NCBI RefSeq assembly: GCF_014649015.1
Contig: NZ_BMSF01000009.1
Location: 310,001-374,000, forward strand
Length of the DNA stretch: 64,000 nt
From: Streptomyces narbonensis
GTDB taxonomy: Bacteria > Actinomycetota > Actinomycetes > Streptomycetales > Streptomycetaceae
Direction of reading: 5' to 3'
This document shows, one piece after another, positions 8,414 to 16,799 of this stretch. Made by a program: the position numbers and the translations under genes. The notes under the pieces were generated by a model, which did not search any database, had not been told where the DNA came from, and saw only the letters and a program-made list of their open reading frames with translations. How positions within the stretch are numbered: position 1 is the stretch's first letter; every line of letters begins with the position of its first letter.

Positions 8414-9328
8414 TCAGCCGGCGGGTGCCGCGCGCCGGTTCGCGTTGAACTCCGCCACGTTCTCCTGGTGGAGGGCGTAGTCGGCCGTGAAGCGGGTGTC
8501 CCCCGGGGCCACGGTGACGAAGTACAGCCAGTCCCCGTCCGCCGGGCGGATCACCGCGTCCACCGCCTGCTCCCCCGGGTTCCCGATGGGCGTCGGCGGG
8601 AGGCCCTTGCGCTCGTACGTGTTGTACGGGCTCGTGATCCGCGTGTCCGCGACGGTCGTGTCGACGGTGCTGCGGCCCAGCGCGTAGTTCAGGGTCGAGT
8701 CCATCTGCAGGGCCATGCCCTTGGCGAGCCGGTTGTGCACGACCCTGGCGACCTTGGCCATGTCCTCGGGACTGTCGGCCTCCGCCTGCACGATGCTGGC
8801 CGCGGTCACCGCCTGGTAGACGCTCATCCCGTACGCCCTGGCACCCTCGGCGATCCGCTCGGTGCCGAACCGTTCACCCGCGGTCTGCGCCATGTAGCGG
8901 AGGAGACCCTCCGGGGTGGAGGCGGCCACGACCGGGTACGTGGCGGGGAAGAGATAGCCCTCCGGGTTGCCCCCGGCCGCGGAGGGGAGCGGGAGGGCGG
9001 CGCCGGGCGCGGTCGCGGCCTTACGTGCCGTCCCCTCGGGAAGACCGAGCGCCCGGTCGACGGCCGTGTAGACCTGCGCCGACCGCCAGCCCTCCGGGAC
9101 GAGGAGCGTACGGGGCTGCTCGACCGCCGGTTCCTCGCCCGGGAGCAGCAGGAGTGGGACGGTGATCGCCGCGGCCACGGCGACGACCGCGCCGAGCAGC
9201 AGCGCCAGGCGGCCCCGGCGGGTGAGACGGGAGCGGCGGGGCGGCCGGGGGGACCGCGGTGAACGGGGAAGTGAGGGGCGGCGGGGGCGGCGGGGCTGTG
9301 CGTACGGTGACGCCTGCCGGTACGTCAT
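8414..9328 (-). CDS. MltG/YceG-family endolytic murein transglycosylase
   Basis: Membrane-anchored peptidoglycan transglycosylase of 304 residues. A Pro/Arg/Ser-rich cytoplasmic N-terminus is followed by one transmembrane helix (about 42-64, LALLLGAVVAVAAAITVPLLLL) and an extracellular YceG domain. The active-site region reads ASIVQAEA, which keeps the second, catalytic Glu of the usual ASIVEKE motif. NRLAKGMALQMDSTLNYAL and SPYNTYERKGLPPTPIGNPG are also characteristic. It should cut nascent glycan strands in the membrane. The usual actinobacterial mltG sits in the aroE-ruvX cluster, so this standalone, shorter copy is probably a paralogue. Confidence 0.88.
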   Translation of the reverse strand: MTYRQASPYAQPRRPRRPSLPRSPRSPRPPRRSRLTRRGRLALLLGAVVAVAAAITVPLLLLPGEEPAVEQPRTLLVPEGWRSAQVYTAVDRALGLPEGTARKAATAPGAALPLPSAAGGNPEGYLFPATYPVVAASTPEGLLRYMAQTAGERFGTERIAEGARAYGMSVYQAVTAASIVQAEADSPEDMAKVARVVHNRLAKGMALQMDSTLNYALGRSTVDTTVADTRITSPYNTYERKGLPPTPIGNPGEQAVDAVIRPADGDWLYFVTVAPGDTRFTADYALHQENVAEFNANRRAAPAG

Positions 9329-9379
9329 GGGCGCACGCTAACCCGCGTCGCACAGGATTCCGGGGAGCCCCGCACGCGG

Positions 9380-9420
9380 CGGCGCCGCCGGTCCCCTGGG
9401 ACGGGGAACCGACGGCGCCG
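9380..9420 (-). terminator. Hairpin terminator after the 19-codon gene
   Basis: A long hairpin with arms CGGCGCCGCCGGTCCCC and GGGGAACCGACGGCGCCG and a 6-base loop, with one wobble pair and one bulge. It lies 13 bases past the stop of the tiny gene at 9434-9493 and supports a separate short transcript. Confidence 0.65.
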
Positions 9421-9433
9421 GGCACTGCGATCG

Positions 9434-9493
9434 TCAGACGAGCCAACCCAGGAAGTGGAAGACGCCGGCGAGCAGATCGGTGATGACGTTCAT
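9434..9493 (-). CDS. Candidate 19-residue hydrophobic peptide
   Basis: The frame encodes MNVITDLLAGVFHFLGWLV and a TGA stop. A strong ribosome-binding site (GAGGAGAAG) lies about 10 bases before the ATG, and a long GC hairpin follows the stop. The peptide is mostly hydrophobic, with one Asp, one Asn and a central His, and could form a membrane-associated helix. It sits between the MltG-like gene and the ABC exporter, both on the same strand, about 120 bases after the exporter stop. I do not recognise a function; a membrane peptide, a signalling peptide or a type I-toxin-like peptide are all possible. Coding status rests on the RBS, hairpin and clean codon use, not on homology. Confidence 0.5.
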   Translation of the reverse strand: MNVITDLLAGVFHFLGWLV

Positions 9494-9615
9494 GGTGGTG
9501 CTTCTCCTCGTACAGGTACATCAGTGGGACTGCGCGGTCGCGGTCTGCAGCCCGTCGCTCGCACTCCGTAATCTTCCGATGCCGTACGGGAGCTGGGCAA
9601 CGAATCCCGAGACGA

Positions 9616-11508
9616 TCACACGTTCTGGGGAACAACCGCTCCCACGTTCGCTTGTTCGCTTCGGGTGCGGCCTTCGTCACGGCCCTCGGCGGCGCCGGTC
9701 ACGGCGGCCCGGGCGTCCCTGCGCACCAGCGCCGCGTACCGCCCGTCCCGGGCGAGCAGTTCCTCGTGCGTCCCGCGCTCCGCGATGTGGCCCGCCTCCA
9801 GGACGACGATCTGGTCGGCGTCGCGGACGGTGGAGAGCCGGTGGGCGATGGTGATGGTGGTGCGGCCGGCCGAGAGGGCGTCGATCGCCTGCTGCACGGC
9901 GTGCTCGGTACGCGTGTCGAGGGCGCTGGTCGCCTCGTCGAGGATGAGCACCGGCGGGTCGCGCAGGATCGTGCGCGCGATGGCCAGGCGCTGCTTCTCG
10001 CCGCCCGAGAAGCGGTAGCCGCGCTCGCCGACGAGGGTGTCGTACCCCTCGGGGAGGGAAGCGATGTGGTCGTGGATCTGCGCGGCGCGCGCGGCGGCCT
10101 CGATCTCCTCGTCGGCGGCGTCCGGCTTGGCGAAGCGGAGGTTGTCGGCGACGGAGGCGTGGAAGAGATACGTCTCCTGGGAGACGACGCCGACGGCACG
10201 GGCCAGGGTGTCGAAGTCGAGGTCGCGCACGTCGACGCCGTCGAGGGTGACCCGGCCGCCGGTGACGTCGTACAGCCGGGGCACGAGGTAGCTGAGGGTG
10301 GACTTCCCGGAACCGGTGGGACCGACGACGGCCAGGCTGCCGCCGGCGGGGACCGTGACGTCGATCCCGTCGAGGGTCGGGCGGGCCTGGCCCTCGGGGT
10401 CGTAGCGGAACTCGACCTTCTCGAAGCCCACCTCGCCGCGGACCTTCGCGAGCCGGACGGGCTCGTCGGGCTCGGTGATGTCGACGGGCAGGTCCAGGTA
10501 TTCGAAGATCCGCTGGAAGAGGGCGAGCGAGGTCTGCATCTGCACGCCGGTGGAGAGCAGGCTCACGGCGGGCCGGAAGAGGCCCTGCTGGAGCGAGACG
10601 AAGGCGACGAGCGTGCCGAGCGATATCGCGGGGCCGCCCGACTGGAGCGCGATGCCGGCGGCCCAGTAGATCAGGGCGGGCATGGCGGCCATGACGATGC
10701 CGATGGTGGACATGCGCCACCGTCCGGCCATGGAGGAGCGCACTTCGAGGTGGACGAGGCGCTCGGACTCCTCGGCGAAGGACTTGGCCAGGGAGTCGGC
10801 GCGGCCCATGGTGCGGCCGAGCAGGATGCCGCTCACCGAGAGGGACTCGGTGACCGTCGCGGCCATGGCGGCCATCTGCTTCTGGCGCTGGGTGGTGATC
10901 GCCTTGCGCTCACGGCCGACGCGGCGGCTGATCCAGACGAAGACGGGCAGCAGGAGCAGGGAGACGACGGTGAGCCGCCAGTCGAGGGCGAGCATGGCGA
11001 CGACGGTCGCCACGACGGCCGTGAGGTTGGAGACGAGCGAGGTGGCGGTGGACGTCACGGTCGCCTGCATGCCGCCGATGTCGTTGGCGATGCGGGACTG
11101 GACCTCGCCCGTGCGCGTGCGCGTGAAGAAGGCGAGCGGCATGCGCTGGAGCTGCTCGTAGACCCCGGTGCGCAGGTCGTGCATGACGCGCTGGCCGACC
11201 GTGGTGGAGATGAGGGTCTGGAGCACGCCGAAGACGCTGGTCAGGACCGCGGTGGCGATCATGCCGAGGGCGAGGAGGCTGAGCAGCCCCGTCCGGCCCT
11301 GCGGGATCGCGGTGTCGAGGATCTCCTTGAGCAGGAACGGCGAGGCGACCGAGACCAGCGAGGCGGCGCCGACCAGGAGGCCGACGAGCGCGAGGCGGGC
11401 GCGGTAGGGACGGAAGAGCCGCAGGATCCGCCGCAGCTGTGCGGGCTCCTTGGGCTGAGCGGAGTCGCGGGGCGGGGGCGTCCAGTCGGACTGGTCGTGG
11501 GGGCGCAT
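9616..11508 (-). CDS. Multidrug-type ABC exporter (fused membrane and ATPase domains)
   Basis: Half-transporter of 630 residues that should work as a homodimer. Six transmembrane helices occupy about 35-330. The ATPase domain has Walker A GPTGSGKST (about 396-404), signature FSGGEKQRLAIAR, Walker B VLILDEATSALD and the H-loop TIAHRLST. All ATPase motifs are intact. The gene is divergent from a MarR-family regulator 107 bases away, and the shared interval holds a palindrome that is a plausible MarR site. The arrangement suggests drug or metabolite export that is induced when the regulator binds its ligand. The substrate is unknown. Confidence 0.92.
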   Translation of the reverse strand: MRPHDQSDWTPPPRDSAQPKEPAQLRRILRLFRPYRARLALVGLLVGAASLVSVASPFLLKEILDTAIPQGRTGLLSLLALGMIATAVLTSVFGVLQTLISTTVGQRVMHDLRTGVYEQLQRMPLAFFTRTRTGEVQSRIANDIGGMQATVTSTATSLVSNLTAVVATVVAMLALDWRLTVVSLLLLPVFVWISRRVGRERKAITTQRQKQMAAMAATVTESLSVSGILLGRTMGRADSLAKSFAEESERLVHLEVRSSMAGRWRMSTIGIVMAAMPALIYWAAGIALQSGGPAISLGTLVAFVSLQQGLFRPAVSLLSTGVQMQTSLALFQRIFEYLDLPVDITEPDEPVRLAKVRGEVGFEKVEFRYDPEGQARPTLDGIDVTVPAGGSLAVVGPTGSGKSTLSYLVPRLYDVTGGRVTLDGVDVRDLDFDTLARAVGVVSQETYLFHASVADNLRFAKPDAADEEIEAAARAAQIHDHIASLPEGYDTLVGERGYRFSGGEKQRLAIARTILRDPPVLILDEATSALDTRTEHAVQQAIDALSAGRTTITIAHRLSTVRDADQIVVLEAGHIAERGTHEELLARDGRYAALVRRDARAAVTGAAEGRDEGRTRSEQANVGAVVPQNV

Positions 11509-11565
11509 GGGCTCCTTCGGGAGGTGGGCGTACGTCCGTCGACGTCGGCCGACAGATACCTTAGC

Positions 11566-11590
11566 TCATTGTTACCTATACTCACAATGA
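11566..11590. promoter_or_regulatory. Candidate MarR operator
   Basis: Perfect 7-base arms TCATTGT and ACAATGA flank an 11-base spacer containing TATACT, a plausible -10 element for the regulator gene. The site is midway between the divergent exporter and marR genes, unusually AT-rich for this genome, and likely binds the MarR dimer. Confidence 0.55.
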
Positions 11591-11615
11591 ACATGGTCCT
11601 GATATTGTTCCCGGC

Positions 11616-12113
11616 ATGAGCACCTCCGACCGCCTGAGCGGGACCGAACGGCCGAGCGGGAGCCCTCGGCCGAGCGGGACCGATGCCGACGGCCTCCTCG
11701 CCGAGCAGCTGCTGCGGCTCACCCGGCGCCTGCACCGCATCCAGAAGCACCATCTGGAGCCGGTCGGCATCACCCCCGCGCAGTCCCGGCTCCTGCGCAC
11801 GGTCGCGCACTTCGGGGAGCCTCCCCGGATGGCCGATCTCGCGGCCCGGCTGGAGGTCGTCCCGAGGGCCGTGACCAGTCTCGTCGACGGCCTGGAGGCG
11901 GGCGGACGGGTGCGCCGGGTCCCGGATCCGAGCAACCGCCGCGTGGTCCGGATCGAGCTCACCGACGAGGGGCGCGCCACGCTGCGGGAGCTGCGCAGCG
12001 CGCGCAGGGCGGCCGCAGAGGACATCCTTGCTCCATTGACCGTCGATCAGCGCGATGTGCTCGGAGGTCTGCTGTCCGCTCTGGTCGACCGGGTCCCGGA
12101 GAGCGGCTGCTGA
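11616..12113 (+). CDS. MarR-family transcriptional regulator
   Basis: Winged-helix repressor of 165 residues, the normal MarR size apart from a Ser/Gly-rich N-terminal extension of about 28 residues. The recognition region reads PPRMADLAARLEVVPRAVTSLVDGLEAGG, followed by the wing RRVPDPSNRRVVRIELTDEG. It is divergent from the ABC exporter and probably represses both itself and that exporter through the palindrome at 11566-11590. Ligand unknown. Confidence 0.9.
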   Translation: MSTSDRLSGTERPSGSPRPSGTDADGLLAEQLLRLTRRLHRIQKHHLEPVGITPAQSRLLRTVAHFGEPPRMADLAARLEVVPRAVTSLVDGLEAGGRVRRVPDPSNRRVVRIELTDEGRATLRELRSARRAAAEDILAPLTVDQRDVLGGLLSALVDRVPESGC

Positions 12114-12146
12114 TCCCCAGGGGTCGCGCCGAAGGGGAGCCGTGAC

Positions 12147-15071
12147 ATGCCGCTGCTTGAGCCGAACCCGCAGGCCCTCCGCAAGGGTACGAAGCGGAGT
12201 CCGGCCCCGGACCGGGTCCCCGAGCTCCAGTCGCGGGGCACGCCGCGGCGGCTGCGCGAGGAGCTGTCCGAGCTCCTCGGCGCGGAGAAGGTCCTGTCGG
12301 GCCTCTCCGACCTGGTCCGATACGCCTCCGACGCCAGCCCGTACCGCTTCGTCCCGCAGGTCGTCGTGGTGGCGGAGGACATCGACGACATCTCCGCCGT
12401 CCTGTCGTACGCGCACGGCAAGGGCCGCGAGGTCGTCTTCCGGGCCGCCGGGACCAGCCTCAACGGGCAGGCGCAGGGCGAGGACATCCTCGTCGACGTC
12501 CGCCGCCACTGGGCGGGCGTCGAGGTCCTCGACGACGGCGCCCGCGCGCGGATCCGGCCCGGCACCACGGTCGTCCGGGCCAATGCGGCACTCGCGCCGC
12601 ACGGGCGGGTCCTGGGGCCCGATCCGGCCAGCGCGATCGCCTGCACGCTCGGCGGGGTCGTCGCCAACAACGCCTCGGGGATGACCGCCGGGACGACCCG
12701 GAACTCGTACCGGACGCTGGCCTCGCTCACCTTCGTCCTGCCGTCCGGGACGGTGGTCGACACGGCGGACCCAACGGCGGACGAGGAGCTCGCGCGCGCC
12801 GAGCCCCGGCTGTGCGCCGGGCTCCTGGCGATCAAGGCCGAGATCGAGGCGGACGCCGAGCTGACGGCCCGGATCCGGGCCAAGTACGCCATCAAGAACA
12901 CCAACGGCTACCGGCTCGACGCCTTCCTGGACGGCGCCACCCCGGTCCGGATCCTGCGGGGTCTGATGGTCGGCTCCGAGGGCACCTTCGGCTTCATCGC
13001 CGAGACCGTCTTCGACACCCTCCCGCTGGACCGCGAGGTCTCCACGGCCCTGCTCTTCTTCCCCTCCCTGCCGGCCGCCGCGGCGGCGGTGCCGCTGTTC
13101 AACGAGGCCGGGGCGCTCGCCGTCGAGCTGATGGACGGCAACACCCTGCGGGCCTCGGTCAGCGTGGCGGGCGTCCCCGCCGACTGGGCGGAGCTGCCGA
13201 AGGCGACGGCGGCGCTCCTGGTCGAGTTCCGGGCCCCGGACGCGGCGGCGCGGGAGGCGTACGAGCGGGCGGCGGACGAGGTCCTGGCCGGGCTCGACCT
13301 GGTCGCCCCGGTGCCGTCCGTGGAGAACGCCTTCACCCGGGACCCGAAGCGGATCGGCGGCTACTGGAAGGCCCGCAAGGCCTTCGTGACGGCCGTCGGC
13401 GGCTCACGGCCCTCGGGGACGACCCTGATCACCGAGGACTTCGCGGTGCCGCCGGCTCGGCTCGCGGAGGCCTGCGCCGAGCTGCTGGAGCTCCAGTCCC
13501 GGCACGGCTTCGACGCGGCGGTCGCCGGCCACGCGGCTCACGGGAACCTCCACTTCCTCCTCGCCTTCGACGCCGGCGACCCGGCCGACGTCGAGCGGTA
13601 CGCGACCTTCATGGACGAGTTCTGCAAGCTGACCGTGGAGCGGTTCGACGGCTCCCTGAAGGCCGAGCACGCCACCGGACGCAACATCGCGCCGTTCCTG
13701 GAGCTGGAGTGGGGAACGAAGGCGACCGAGCTGATGTGGCGGGTCAAGGAGCTCATCGACCCCGACGGGGTCCTCGCCCCCAGGATCGTCCTCGACCGTG
13801 ACCCGCAGGCCCATCTGCGCGGCCTGAAGACGATCCCGTCCGTGGAGCGGATCGCGGACCCGTGCATCGAGTGCGGCTTCTGCGAACCGACCTGCCCCAG
13901 CCACGACCTGACGACCACTCCGCGCCAGCGGATCGTGCTGCGCCGGGAGATGATGCGCCAGCCGGACGGCTCCTCCGTGGAAGCCCGCCTCCTGGAGGCC
14001 TACGGCTACGACGCCGTCGACACCTGCGCCGGCGACTCCACCTGCAAGCTGGCGTGCCCGGTCGGGATCGACACGGGCGCGCTCATGAAGGAGTTCCGGC
14101 ACGAGCGGCACTCGCCGCGCGAGGAGCGGATCGCCGCCCTGGCCGCGCGGAACTTCCGCGCGGTGGAGGCCTCGGCGCGGCTCGCGGTGGCGGCCGCCGA
14201 CCGGATCGGCGACCGGGTCCTGGAGCGAGTGACCGGCCTCGCCCGCAAGGCCGTCCGGCCCGATCTCGTACCGGAGTGGCTGCCCGAGATCCCCGGCGCC
14301 GCCGCGCGCCGGCTGCCCCGCACCCACCGCCCGGCGGCCGTCGCCGTCTACTACCCGGCCTGCGTGAACCGGATCTTCGGCGCGCCCGAGGGCCACCGCG
14401 GCCCCTCGCTGCCGGAGGCCGTCGTCGCCGTGTCGGCGCGGGCCGGGAAGCCGGTGTGGATCCCCGACGACGTGGCCGGAACCTGCTGCGCCACGATCTG
14501 GCACTCCAAGGGGTACGAGCGGGGCAACGAGGTGATGGCCAACCGGATCGTCGAGGCCGCCTGGGGATGGACGGCCGGCGGGAAGCTGCCCCTCGTCGTC
14601 GACGCCTCCTCGTGCACGCTCGGCATCGCGCACGAGGTCGTCCCGTACCTCACCCCGGACAACCGCGAGCTGCACGCCGAGCTCACCGTCCTCGACTCCC
14701 TCGTCTGGGCGGCGGACGAGCTCCTCCCCCGGCTCGACGTGCGCCGCCGGGTCGCCTCCGCGGTGGTCCATCCGACCTGCTCCATGCGGCACCTGGGCGA
14801 CGCGGAGCAGCTGACCCGGCTCGCCGAGGCGTGCGCCGAGGAGGTCGTCGTCCCCACCGACGCGGGCTGCTGCGCCTTCGCGGGCGACCGCGGGATGCTG
14901 CATCCGGAGCTGACGGCCTCGGCGACGGCGCGCGAGGCGGCCGAGGTCACGGCCCGCTCCTTCGACGCGCACCTGTCGGCCAACCGGATGTGCGAGATCG
15001 GGATGGACCGAGCCACCGGCCGCACGTACCAGTCGGTGCTGCTCGCCCTTGAGCGCGCGACCCGTCCCTGA
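12147..15071 (+). CDS. FAD-binding and Fe-S dehydrogenase fusion (YdiJ/D-2-hydroxyacid dehydrogenase type)
   Basis: Very large cytoplasmic or membrane-associated oxidoreductase of 974 residues. The N-terminal half is a PCMH-type FAD domain (AAGTSLNGQAQGEDILVD, VANNASGM) with the matching FAD-linked oxidase C-terminal domain. Next come two ferredoxin-like clusters, CIECGFCEPTCP near residue 575 and CAGDSTCKLACP near 632. The C-terminal part has two CCG-type motifs (GTCCATIWHSKGY and GCCAFAGDRG) found in glycolate/lactate oxidase iron-sulfur subunits. Known relatives oxidise D-lactate or D-2-hydroxyglutarate and pass electrons to quinone. It starts about 30 bases after marR on the same strand and ends at a strong hairpin. 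Substrate not determined. Confidence 0.88.
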   Translation: MPLLEPNPQALRKGTKRSPAPDRVPELQSRGTPRRLREELSELLGAEKVLSGLSDLVRYASDASPYRFVPQVVVVAEDIDDISAVLSYAHGKGREVVFRAAGTSLNGQAQGEDILVDVRRHWAGVEVLDDGARARIRPGTTVVRANAALAPHGRVLGPDPASAIACTLGGVVANNASGMTAGTTRNSYRTLASLTFVLPSGTVVDTADPTADEELARAEPRLCAGLLAIKAEIEADAELTARIRAKYAIKNTNGYRLDAFLDGATPVRILRGLMVGSEGTFGFIAETVFDTLPLDREVSTALLFFPSLPAAAAAVPLFNEAGALAVELMDGNTLRASVSVAGVPADWAELPKATAALLVEFRAPDAAAREAYERAADEVLAGLDLVAPVPSVENAFTRDPKRIGGYWKARKAFVTAVGGSRPSGTTLITEDFAVPPARLAEACAELLELQSRHGFDAAVAGHAAHGNLHFLLAFDAGDPADVERYATFMDEFCKLTVERFDGSLKAEHATGRNIAPFLELEWGTKATELMWRVKELIDPDGVLAPRIVLDRDPQAHLRGLKTIPSVERIADPCIECGFCEPTCPSHDLTTTPRQRIVLRREMMRQPDGSSVEARLLEAYGYDAVDTCAGDSTCKLACPVGIDTGALMKEFRHERHSPREERIAALAARNFRAVEASARLAVAAADRIGDRVLERVTGLARKAVRPDLVPEWLPEIPGAAARRLPRTHRPAAVAVYYPACVNRIFGAPEGHRGPSLPEAVVAVSARAGKPVWIPDDVAGTCCATIWHSKGYERGNEVMANRIVEAAWGWTAGGKLPLVVDASSCTLGIAHEVVPYLTPDNRELHAELTVLDSLVWAADELLPRLDVRRRVASAVVHPTCSMRHLGDAEQLTRLAEACAEEVVVPTDAGCCAFAGDRGMLHPELTASATAREAAEVTARSFDAHLSANRMCEIGMDRATGRTYQSVLLALERATRP

Positions 15072-15094
15072 CCCTTCGTCAGTCCGTTCCCCCA

Positions 15095-15124
15095 GGACCC
15101 CTCACCCCGGCCGGTGAGGGGTCC
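15095..15124 (+). terminator. Hairpin terminator
   Basis: Perfect 12-bp stem, GGACCCCTCACC and GGTGAGGGGTCC, with a 6-base loop and a following TT, 24 bases past the dehydrogenase stop. Confidence 0.85.
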
Positions 15125-15140
15125 TTCGTATGTTCGGGTG

Positions 15141-15182
15141 ATCGCACGGTGTCGGGTACGAGTCCGTGCGATATCCGGAACA
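15141..15182. promoter_or_regulatory. Inverted repeat upstream of the GH109-like gene
   Basis: Perfect 9-base arms ATCGCACGG and CCGTGCGAT separated by 24 bases, about 120 bases before the GH109-like start. It may be a regulatory site (two half-sites about two helical turns apart or a looped repressor target). The remaining 231-base gap shows no gene. Confidence 0.35.
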
Positions 15183-15302
15183 GTAAAGTCCAACTACCCG
15201 TCGCAAGAGTCCTATCCGCGCCCTTGCGCACCATCGGTCACCGGGGCCAGGGTCCTGTGCGGGATTCATGAAACAGCCGTGCACACAGCTCCTGGAGGTT
15301 CC

Positions 15303-16736
15303 ATGAACGAGCAGGTACCGCCCAGCCCGAGCCGTCGCAAGGTCCTCAGGACCACCGCGGGCGCGGCCGGCGCAGGCCTCGGCATCGCCGCGGCCGGCGC
15401 CCCGGCAGCGCAGGCCGCCACCGAGTCCGCCGCCACCGCGACCACGGCGGCGGCGAAGACGGAGACCGCCGCCGAGGCCGCGCCCCGGCGTCGCGGACAG
15501 ACCATGGCCGGGGTCCCCTTCGAGGGCCGTTCCACGGTCCGTGTCGGGATCGTCGGCCTCGGCAACCGGGGCAACGGCATGATCGGCCTCTTCCTCGCGC
15601 TCCCCTGGGTGCGGGTGGTGGCCGTCTGCGACCCGGTGCGGGAGAAGGCCGAGCGGGCCGCCGCCAAGGTGGTCGCCGCCGGTCAGCCCGCCCCCGCCGT
15701 CTACACCAAGGGCGAGGACGACTACGAGAACCTCTGCGCCCGCTCCGACCTCGACTTCGTGTACGTGGCCACCCCCTGGGACCAGCACTTCCCGATGGCC
15801 AAGGCGGCGATGCTGAACGGCAAGCACGTCGGCGTCGAGTGTCCGATCGCGATGACGATCGCCGAGCTCTGGGAGCTGGTCGACCTCTCGGAGAAGACCC
15901 GCCGCCACTGCATGCAGCTGGAGAACTGCTGCTACGGGCGGAACGAGATGCGGGTCCTGCGCATGGCGCACGCCGGCAAGTTCGGCCAACTCCTGCACGG
16001 CGCGGGGGCGTACAACCACGACCTGCGCGGCCTGATGTTCTCGCCGACCTACTACGAGGGGCCCTGGCGCCGGCTGTGGCACACACGGCTGCGCGGCGAC
16101 CTCTACCCCAACCACGGCTTCGGGCCCGTCGCCAACTACATGGACGTCAACCGGGGCGACCGGGTGGTGAGCATCAGCAGCTTCGGCACCCCGGCGCTCG
16201 GTCTCGCCGAGTACCGCGCGGAGCACATGCCGCCCGGCGACCCGAGCTGGAAGGAGACGTACATCGAGAGCGACCGGACGATCAGCATGGTCCAGACGGC
16301 CAAGGGGCGGCTCATCCGGCTGGAGCACGACGTCTCCACGCCGCACCCGTACAGCCGCATCAACAGCCTGGGCGGCACGAAGGGCGTCTTCGAGGACTAC
16401 CCGGCCCGGATCTACCTGGAGCCGGACCACACGAACGACCAGTGGGCCGACTTCTCGTCGTACGCGGCCGAGTTCGACCACTGGCTGTGGAAGGAGCACG
16501 CCAACCCGCCCGGCGGCCACGGCGGCATGGACTACATCATGATCTACCGGCTGATGCAGTGCGTGCAGCTGGGCCTCGTCCCGGACTTCGACGTGTACGA
16601 CGCCGCCACGTGGACGGCTCCGGTGCCGTTGAGCCACGCCTCGATCAAGGCGAAGGGCGCGCCGCAGGCGATCCCCGACTTCACGCGCGGCGAGTGGCAG
16701 AAGGCCCGCCCGGGCGTGGACTCGGCCAGGCCCTGA
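15303..16736 (+). CDS. Tat-exported Gfo/Idh/MocA protein, GH109-like glycosidase
   Basis: Protein of 477 residues beginning with a twin-arginine signal (SRRKVLRTTAGAAGAGLG) and an Ala-rich cleavage region, so it is probably secreted folded with its cofactor. The Rossmann motif is GIVGLGNRG near residue 82. The segments ENCCYGRNEMRVLRMAHAGKFGQLLHGAGAY and GPVANYMDVNRGDR resemble GH109 alpha-N-acetylgalactosaminidases, which use bound NAD in a redox-assisted hydrolysis. Removing GalNAc from glycans is therefore a good guess, but other Gfo/Idh/MocA glycosidases are possible. It is monocistronic and convergent with a secreted PNGase A-like amidase, hinting at shared glycoprotein use. Confidence 0.82.
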   Translation: MNEQVPPSPSRRKVLRTTAGAAGAGLGIAAAGAPAAQAATESAATATTAAAKTETAAEAAPRRRGQTMAGVPFEGRSTVRVGIVGLGNRGNGMIGLFLALPWVRVVAVCDPVREKAERAAAKVVAAGQPAPAVYTKGEDDYENLCARSDLDFVYVATPWDQHFPMAKAAMLNGKHVGVECPIAMTIAELWELVDLSEKTRRHCMQLENCCYGRNEMRVLRMAHAGKFGQLLHGAGAYNHDLRGLMFSPTYYEGPWRRLWHTRLRGDLYPNHGFGPVANYMDVNRGDRVVSISSFGTPALGLAEYRAEHMPPGDPSWKETYIESDRTISMVQTAKGRLIRLEHDVSTPHPYSRINSLGGTKGVFEDYPARIYLEPDHTNDQWADFSSYAAEFDHWLWKEHANPPGGHGGMDYIMIYRLMQCVQLGLVPDFDVYDAATWTAPVPLSHASIKAKGAPQAIPDFTRGEWQKARPGVDSARP

Positions 16737-16756
16737 CCCGGGCCCTGCCGATCCGC

Positions 16757-16794
16757 GCGGTGCCCGGTCCCCGAGTGCGGGGGCCGGGCACCGC
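16757..16794. terminator. Bidirectional hairpin terminator
   Basis: Stem of about 14-16 bp, GGTGCCCGGTCCCC against GGGGGCCGGGCACC with one wobble, between the convergent GH109-like and PNGase A-like genes; it serves both. Confidence 0.8.
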
Positions 16795-16799
16795 CGTGT

